Shown here: positions 6,209 through 10,100 of the stretch, in pieces
Numbering within the stretch: position 1 is the stretch's first letter
Layout of the letters: every line of letters begins with the position of its first letter
Source of the DNA: Myxococcales bacterium
GTDB taxonomy: Bacteria; Myxococcota; Polyangia; Fen-1088
Assembly: GCA_003157315.1 (NCBI GenBank)
Contig: PMJE01000103.1
Span: forward strand, 2,302 to 12,401
Length of the DNA stretch: 10,100 nt
Direction of reading: 5' to 3'
Position numbers and translations under genes: made by a program
Notes under the pieces: model-generated
What the model was told of the DNA's origin: nothing
The model's input: only the letters and a program-made list of their open reading frames with translations
The model's database searches: none

Positions 6209-7486
6209 CTAGAGCACGGTGGGCAGGGTGGCGGTCGAGAGGCGGTTGCGCGCTTTCTCGTCGATGGAGGAGTGAAACACGGGATGGCGGACCGCGACCT
6301 GCTTGAAGGACTTGCGGTCGAGCACGTAGAGATCGCAGAAAGTGGCCGTCCGCGCCGTCGCGTTGCGTGGGTTGTCGGTCAGCAAGGCCATCTCGCCGAA
6401 AAAGTCGCCGTCGTGCAGGCGGGCCAGCACGCTGCCCTTGTCGTCCACCACCTCGACTTCGCCGTGCACGATGAAGTACATCTCGTCGCCGGGCGCGCCC
6501 TTGTGGCACACGACGTCGCCAGGAACGCACACCATCGGCCGCAGTGTGATCACCAGGTCGCGGATGACTTCCGGGCTTGCGTCCTTGAGCACAGGCACCT
6601 TGGCCAGCAGATCCCGGTGCAGGTGCAGCGCCAGATCCGCGCGCAGATTGCGCGGCAGGCTCTCGAATACCTCGACGTCGTCATAGCCGTGCCGGCTGGA
6701 CCACAGATACTTGAAATACGCGCGTACCCGCTGGCGCAGAGCGGGCGGCACCGTGTGGTAGTGCATGAAATACTCGACTCGGTCGCGCATTTCCTCCTGG
6801 TGCTGCTTGGCCGCATCCAGGCGCAACATCAGGGTGGCGATGTTGCTCAGGATGTAGCCGAAGAACGCCACCCCGGACACCATGATGCAACAGGCGTAGA
6901 GCATCTGCGGGATGGTGTGTGCCACGATGTCGCCGTACCCGACGGTGGCCAGGGTGGCGATGGCCCAGTAGATGGCGCGCACCAGGCGCATGCGCGGGTC
7001 GATGGTGCCCGAGTCACCACCCAGCACCAGCCAGCCAGTCGCGGCCCACCACACGCACAGAGGCATGACCACCGCAAGCAGCAGCAAGCGGGCCGCCGAG
7101 GGCGGCAAGGCATCGATGCGGCTCAGCAGCGACGCCAGTCGAACCAGATAGAGCAGCGCTAGAAGTTTGCACGCCCACAGCCACCAGTGCGGCGTGGACT
7201 CGACATTGAACATGGTCCACAGGGGCAGCGCGATGGCAAGGTCGCGCGCCAGCCGCAGCCAGCGGCGCCAGGTGAGACGCCCCCTGAACGCGAACGTTGT
7301 GCTGGCTCCTGCGAGAACAAGAAAGGCCATGTCCACCGCCAGCGAGAGAACGCGATCGTGCCCGATAGAACCGTGACTGATCACAAAGGGCAGCCACACG
7401 CCAGCCAGCACGCCGGCCAGCACGCGCAGAAGATCCAGTGTGGCCTGCTGGCCTGCAGTCAGTGCGTTCGAGGCGCGGTTGGGCAT
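6209..7486 (-). CDS. Cyclic-nucleotide-gated / voltage-type K+ channel
   Basis: 425 residues. Hydrophobic helices at about 15-36, 45-66, 80-95, 103-124 (with Lys/Arg at intervals, S4-like) and 130-155 are followed by a pore helix with selectivity filter TVGYGD (181-186) and an S6 helix (about 194-223). The filter is the K+-selective signature. Residues 225-300 are a C-linker (YHTVPPALRQRVRAYFKYLW, ESLPRNLRADLALHLHRDLL) closely resembling that of HCN/CNG/EAG channels. Residues 300-410 are a cyclic-nucleotide-binding domain with cassette FGEMALLTDNPRNATA (363-378); the Glu and Arg are kept, and Asn stands where HCN/CNG channels have Thr. It should be an inner-membrane tetramer opened by cAMP or cGMP. 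The start at 7486 is the first Met of the frame; no strong Shine-Dalgarno is seen. It is longer than MloK1-type channels (about 355 residues), which lack this long C-linker. Confidence 0.92.
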   Translation of the reverse strand: MPNRASNALTAGQQATLDLLRVLAGVLAGVWLPFVISHGSIGHDRVLSLAVDMAFLVLAGASTTFAFRGRLTWRRWLRLARDLAIALPLWTMFNVESTPHWWLWACKLLALLYLVRLASLLSRIDALPPSAARLLLLAVVMPLCVWWAATGWLVLGGDSGTIDPRMRLVRAIYWAIATLATVGYGDIVAHTIPQMLYACCIMVSGVAFFGYILSNIATLMLRLDAAKQHQEEMRDRVEYFMHYHTVPPALRQRVRAYFKYLWSSRHGYDDVEVFESLPRNLRADLALHLHRDLLAKVPVLKDASPEVIRDLVITLRPMVCVPGDVVCHKGAPGDEMYFIVHGEVEVVDDKGSVLARLHDGDFFGEMALLTDNPRNATARTATFCDLYVLDRKSFKQVAVRHPVFHSSIDEKARNRLSTATLPTVL

Positions 7487-7555
7487 GGCAGGGGTTCGGC
7501 TGGGCCGAGTGACAGCACCCAGGATAACCCCAGACCGCCGAGCCGCCTATTTGGT

Positions 7556-8485
7556 TCAGTAGACGAAATCACGCCAGGTCTCGGCATCCAATCGAACATG
7601 CTTGGTGGCGGTTGGCGAAGTATCGGCAAGCTCGACGAACGAATCGCCCTGAAGGTTCTGTGGGAACACGGCCAGTGAGGACGCGCCCGAGGCTGATCTG
7701 ACCGCCGGAAAAACGATGCCTTCGATCCCGGCACGGGCAACAAGCTGGCCGAAAATCTGGCACGCGGCAGGCACATCCATCTGCATCGGCATAACTCGCC
7801 AGTTCGTCGAAGAGAGAGCCGTCCCCAAGTCCTCCTCGGATGAGACGATGGGATCCTGGATGCCCAGCCCTTTCGCTTTGTCTCTTACGGGGGCCGGGAA
7901 CTTGAACTGACCGATGATGTCCACGAACGCACGAAGCCGGTCCATCTTCGACAGGTCGATCACAGTCTCTAACGCCCCGTTCACGGCTACGCACGAGAAT
8001 GACCGCTCACTCCGCAAGGCCAGCTCGTTCCTAGACAGCCCTTCTGGGTCGCCGGGCTGGCCCAATGTCTCGGCCAACGCCGTGTCGCGGTCGGACGCAA
8101 GGTAGAGCGCGGGAAACGGCCCGAACTTGGGGGGATCAATGTCGCCGATGTTGAACCGTCCGCCCGTCATCGATTTTACACTTCCGGAGGCTGACAGCGG
8201 ATGATTGGTGAACTGGTAGTCGACAATGCGCATCCAACGGCTGAACGGAAACGGACCGATTGCCGCGCTGGCGAGCGCCCCGGTAATCTCCTCGGCCGCC
8301 GCCGAGCGTTGGTGCTGAAGGACGGAGTAGGACTCCCACGCGTATTGAAGAACCTCGTCCTTAATGCGAGGTTTCCTGCGGAGATCCTCCAGCGTGAAGG
8401 TGTCGAAGATGTGCTCCACACGTATCCGTGGCGCTGGTTGGCCACGCTGGCGGCGACGATTCCGCTTTTGAGCACGCCGGGTCAC
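7556..8485 (-). CDS. RES-domain toxin (NAD+-degrading type) of a toxin-antitoxin pair
   Basis: 309 residues from GTG 8485. The RES core runs from about residue 80 (FSRWMRIVDYQF) through MTGGRFNIGDID (106-117), ALYLASDRDTALAE (126-139) and GIEGIVFPAVRSASGASSLAVF (253-274), matching the family pattern of a conserved Arg, GGR(F/W)N, YLA...TA.AE and a final Ser-containing strand. Characterised RES toxins (MbcT, Xre-RES) destroy NAD+, and ParT ADP-ribosylates phosphoribosyl pyrophosphate synthetase; the exact reaction here is inferred. The protein is longer than most RES toxins, with a very basic N-terminus (MTRRAQKRNRRRQR) and about 50 extra residues before the core. The start overlaps the antitoxin stop as GTGA (8485-8482), a typical coupled arrangement. 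The open frame continues upstream to 8887, but that part is the shadow of the antitoxin gene. The stop is 69 nt before the channel gene. Confidence 0.85.
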   Translation of the reverse strand: MTRRAQKRNRRRQRGQPAPRIRVEHIFDTFTLEDLRRKPRIKDEVLQYAWESYSVLQHQRSAAAEEITGALASAAIGPFPFSRWMRIVDYQFTNHPLSASGSVKSMTGGRFNIGDIDPPKFGPFPALYLASDRDTALAETLGQPGDPEGLSRNELALRSERSFSCVAVNGALETVIDLSKMDRLRAFVDIIGQFKFPAPVRDKAKGLGIQDPIVSSEEDLGTALSSTNWRVMPMQMDVPAACQIFGQLVARAGIEGIVFPAVRSASGASSLAVFPQNLQGDSFVELADTSPTATKHVRLDAETWRDFVY

Positions 8486-8877
8486 GATACGCTGGGCGGT
8501 TCCTGGCCTCGCGCTTCCTGGACGAATCGCAAGACTTTCCGGTAGAGCCCAAAGCGAATCATCTCGCGAGGCGAAAGATTTCCTAGCAGTGGGTTCCGCG
8601 TCGTGAACCACAGATGGGTCTTGTTGAGATCTCCATCGAAATGCTCCAGTACCAGCGCACAGATCGTCGCTATTTCGGTCAACCGCGCGCGCAACTCCTC
8701 CGTGATTCTTGCGTCGAGGTGAACCATCCTGCGAGGCACGCCTGTGGCCGTGGCCACATCGCCCTTGTTGAACTGCAAAAAGGTCACAGTCTTGTGCGGA
8801 TCGGCGAGCCCATCGCTGAAGAGCACGTCCGGCATGTGCAGCGGCACTGTCCTGTAGAGTGCGGAAGACATTGTCAT
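8482..8877 (-). CDS. Xre/MbcA/ParS-type antitoxin
   Basis: 131 residues. A central helical region (about 28-65: VTFLQFNKGDVATATGVPRR, then HLDARITEELRARLTEI) looks like the Xre-type helix-turn-helix that binds DNA. The C-terminal part (about 85-123, LWFTTRNPLLGNLSPREMIRFG then RKVLRFVQ) matches the MbcA/ParS/Xre toxin-binding domain (DUF2384), whose usual signature is W...NP.LGG.SP.E.I. Antitoxins of this class block the RES active site and repress their own operon. The gene lies directly upstream of the RES toxin with a 4-nt overlap, the normal antitoxin-first order. ATG 8877 is chosen; a second ATG at 8871 is equally possible, and neither has a strong Shine-Dalgarno. A perfect 6-bp-arm palindrome sits 4 nt upstream. 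Recognition is by motif, without a search. Confidence 0.82.
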   Translation of the reverse strand: MTMSSALYRTVPLHMPDVLFSDGLADPHKTVTFLQFNKGDVATATGVPRRMVHLDARITEELRARLTEIATICALVLEHFDGDLNKTHLWFTTRNPLLGNLSPREMIRFGLYRKVLRFVQEARGQEPPSVS

Positions 8878-8881
8878 CGTC

Positions 8882-8898
8882 TGGCAATCATCTTGCCA
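8882..8898. promoter_or_regulatory. Candidate antitoxin operator (perfect palindrome)
   Basis: TGGCAA-TCATC-TTGCCA is a perfect inverted repeat with 6-bp arms and a 5-nt spacer, 4 nt upstream of the antitoxin ATG. The position and arm geometry suit a dimeric Xre-type repressor, so autoregulation of the toxin-antitoxin operon through this site is likely. It also overlaps where a ribosome would bind on the minus-strand mRNA. The adjacent 8899-9053 is the divergent promoter region, with no other clear element. Confidence 0.55.
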
Positions 8899-9092
8899 CG
8901 GATTCGACCGGAAGTCTTTTGGTCCAGGAACGCCTAGGATCTCCGCCCTTCTGGCCCGATGGGCTCGGGCGATGCCAGACTGCGCCCCGGCGATCGTCGT
9001 CGCCCCGTTTCGTCGCGTCCGCCCCCTTCGTTCGTGTCAGCCTGGGGAGTATCATGGCGCGGCGTCCGCTCGTGCGGGCCACCGGAGAAACC

Positions 9093-9224
9093 ATGACGTT
9101 CAAACGCAAGGCCCTCGGGGCGATTACCCGAGTTGAGTTGTTAGAGGTTGGCAAGGCGCTGGAGCTGGATGTCACCACCGGCATGCGGCTCGACGAGATG
9201 ATGGAGGTCGATCCGACTGGGTAG
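9093..9224 (+). CDS. Short ORF resembling the N-terminal stub of a larger protein
   Basis: 43 residues from ATG 9093, preceded by GGAGA with 4-nt spacing. An in-frame ATG at 9054, preceded by GGGGAG (4-nt spacing), would give 56 residues; however, TATCAT at 9050-9055 could be a -10 box, which favours the later start. The peptide MTFKRKALGAITRVELLEVG followed by KALELDVTTGMRLDEMMEV has the look of a Rho-N/SAP-like small helical domain (I.R.ELLE...L.LDV...M..DE), which normally opens a longer protein. Here it is cut by TAG after VDPTG, and the other two frames also close within about 30 codons. It may be a remnant left by a deletion, or a genuine small protein translated just before the ATPase gene. 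The family guess is weak. Confidence 0.4.
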   Translation: MTFKRKALGAITRVELLEVGKALELDVTTGMRLDEMMEVDPTG

Positions 9225-9239
9225 ACGAGGGAACCATGT

Positions 9240-9246
9240 GAGGAGA
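9240..9246 (+). promoter_or_regulatory. Shine-Dalgarno site for the ATPase gene
   Basis: GAGGAGA lies 7 nt before ATG 9254, a strong and well-spaced site that fixes the start of the AAA_13-like gene. Confidence 0.75.
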
Positions 9247-9253
9247 ACCAGCG

Positions 9254-10100
9254 ATGATTGAGAAGATCTCGCGCATCAAGGACTTCGGCGTCTTTGCGGA
9301 TTTCCGATGGCCGGCCTCCCTGCCTGGCTTCAAGCGTTTCAACTTGATCTACGGTTGGAACTACTCCGGCAAGACGACCCTATCCCGCGTCTTTCGCTGT
9401 TTCGAAAACGGGCAGACTCATGGCGATTTCGCCGCCGGACAAGCCGAGCTCAAGCCCGCCAACGGAGGTAGTACGTATTCCCTGGCCAGCCTCCCCAGTG
9501 CCCCCGTGTTCCGCGTGTTCAATAGCGATTTCGTGCAGGACAACCTCCAATTCGAGACAGCGAGCGCATCCCAGATCCTGGTCCTGGGTGCGGAAGACAT
9601 CGCGAAGCACGCCACGCTCAAGGCCAGGACAGCAGAACTGGAGGCGCTGTCCTCCAGCGTTCGCGAGAATGAAAGGAAGACACGTGAGAAGAAAGATGCA
9701 ATTCAGAATGACCTAACCAGGTTCGCTCGTGATTCGATCAAGAATCCCCTCAAGAAACCGAACTACGACAAAACGAAGTTCGAACCGAGGGTCAAGGAAT
9801 GCCTGAACTCCCAAGACAGCTGGCTGCTCGATGAGGGCGCTCTCGAACGGCAGTCTTCCATCTACCACTCCACGGACAAGAAGCCCCCGCCAAATCCCTG
9901 CGGGTCCGGCCCGAACCCCGTCACGCCGATCCGCGAAAAGGCCAGCGTTGTGCTGGAACGAGTTGTCACGGCGAGCATACCAATTCCGCGGCTCAAGGAC
10001 GATCCGCACCTTGCAGATTGGGTTAGGAATGGCCAACCCTTGCATGTAGGAAAGTCGACTTGCCAGTTTTGCGATCAGCCGCTCCCAGGCGTTCGCTCGT
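9254..10100 (+). CDS. AAA_13 / RloC-like ABC-type ATPase, 5' part (runs off window)
   Basis: ATG 9254 opens a frame without stop to the window end (282 codons). Residues 29-44 (FNLIYGWNYSGKTTLS) hold a Walker A motif GWNYSGKT (34-41), with Tyr in place of the more usual Gly before SGKT. FRVFNSDFVQDNLQF (86-100) and QILVLGAEDI (107-116) match the N-lobe of AAA_13 ATPases. Residues about 120-160 are charged and helical (likely coiled coil). Residues 255-276 (DWVRNGQPLH..K.TCQFCDQPL) carry a CxxC pair (C270, C273) placed like the zinc-hook or rubredoxin-type motif of RloC and related proteins. RloC is a DNA-damage-responsive anticodon nuclease; other AAA_13 proteins serve in restriction and abortive-infection systems. 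The effector domain would be C-terminal and is outside the window, so the exact type is open. A 60-nt sample at 9721-9780 is 45% GC against 78% in the SulP gene, suggesting acquired DNA. Confidence 0.82.
   Translation, partial: MIEKISRIKDFGVFADFRWPASLPGFKRFNLIYGWNYSGKTTLSRVFRCFENGQTHGDFAAGQAELKPANGGSTYSLASLPSAPVFRVFNSDFVQDNLQFETASASQILVLGAEDIAKHATLKARTAELEALSSSVRENERKTREKKDAIQNDLTRFARDSIKNPLKKPNYDKTKFEPRVKECLNSQDSWLLDEGALERQSSIYHSTDKKPPPNPCGSGPNPVTPIREKASVVLERVVTASIPIPRLKDDPHLADWVRNGQPLHVGKSTCQFCDQPLPGVRS

Noticed and set aside
5235..6212. + strand 325-codon ORF in another frame of the SulP 3' half
   Set aside because: Arg/Pro/Gly-rich shadow frame that ends with the translated CACAGAG repeat element (HREHREHGG).
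6272..7162. + strand 296-codon ORF opposite the channel gene
   Set aside because: Antisense shadow; the minus strand encodes an unmistakable K+ channel with TVGYGD filter and nucleotide-binding domain.
8486..8887. Upstream extension of the RES toxin frame to a 443-residue protein
   Set aside because: The extra 134 residues are low-complexity Arg/Ala/Ser-rich sequence in the shadow of the antitoxin gene; the GTG at 8485 overlapping the antitoxin stop is the normal coupled start.

Overview
The window is GC-rich chromosomal DNA from a Gram-negative bacterium, most likely a myxobacterium-like (Myxococcota/Deltaproteobacteria) genome. That guess rests on three things: secreted beta-barrel-type proteins with Pro-rich N-termini, a Cys-rich lipoprotein with a Gly/Asp-rich linker, and a large SulP-STAS-cyclic-nucleotide fusion. 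No rRNA, tRNA, CRISPR array or transposase gene was seen.

Left part (1-3178, + strand), the cell-surface block: the 3' end of a TPR-repeat protein, a predicted outer-membrane protein with a Pro/Tyr-rich tandem-repeat N-terminus (579-1484), a second predicted outer-membrane beta-barrel protein ending in Phe (1706-2731), and a small Cys-rich lipoprotein (2765-3178). A strong imperfect palindrome (1607-1634) lies in the 221-bp gap between the two barrel genes.

Middle part (3236-7486), transport and cyclic-nucleotide signalling: a TerB-like protein is followed after 2 nt by a SulP anion transporter carrying STAS and cyclic-nucleotide-binding domains. Facing it is a gene for a cyclic-nucleotide-gated K+ channel (TVGYGD filter, C-linker, CNBD). 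Between the two converging 3' ends lies a 121-bp inverted-repeat element whose arms are built of 9-bp units.

Right part (7556-10100), an accessory, defence-like block with lower GC: a minus-strand Xre/MbcA/ParS-type antitoxin and RES-domain toxin, joined by a GTGA start/stop overlap and preceded by a perfect palindrome that is a candidate autoregulatory operator. Divergent from it on the + strand are a short 43-codon ORF, which looks like the N-terminal stub of a larger gene, and the 5' part of an AAA_13/RloC-like ATPase with a Walker A motif and a CxxC hook-like motif. The ATPase runs off the window. The toxin-antitoxin pair next to this ATPase is the most promising place for a less-described defence system; the decisive ATPase C-terminus is outside the window.
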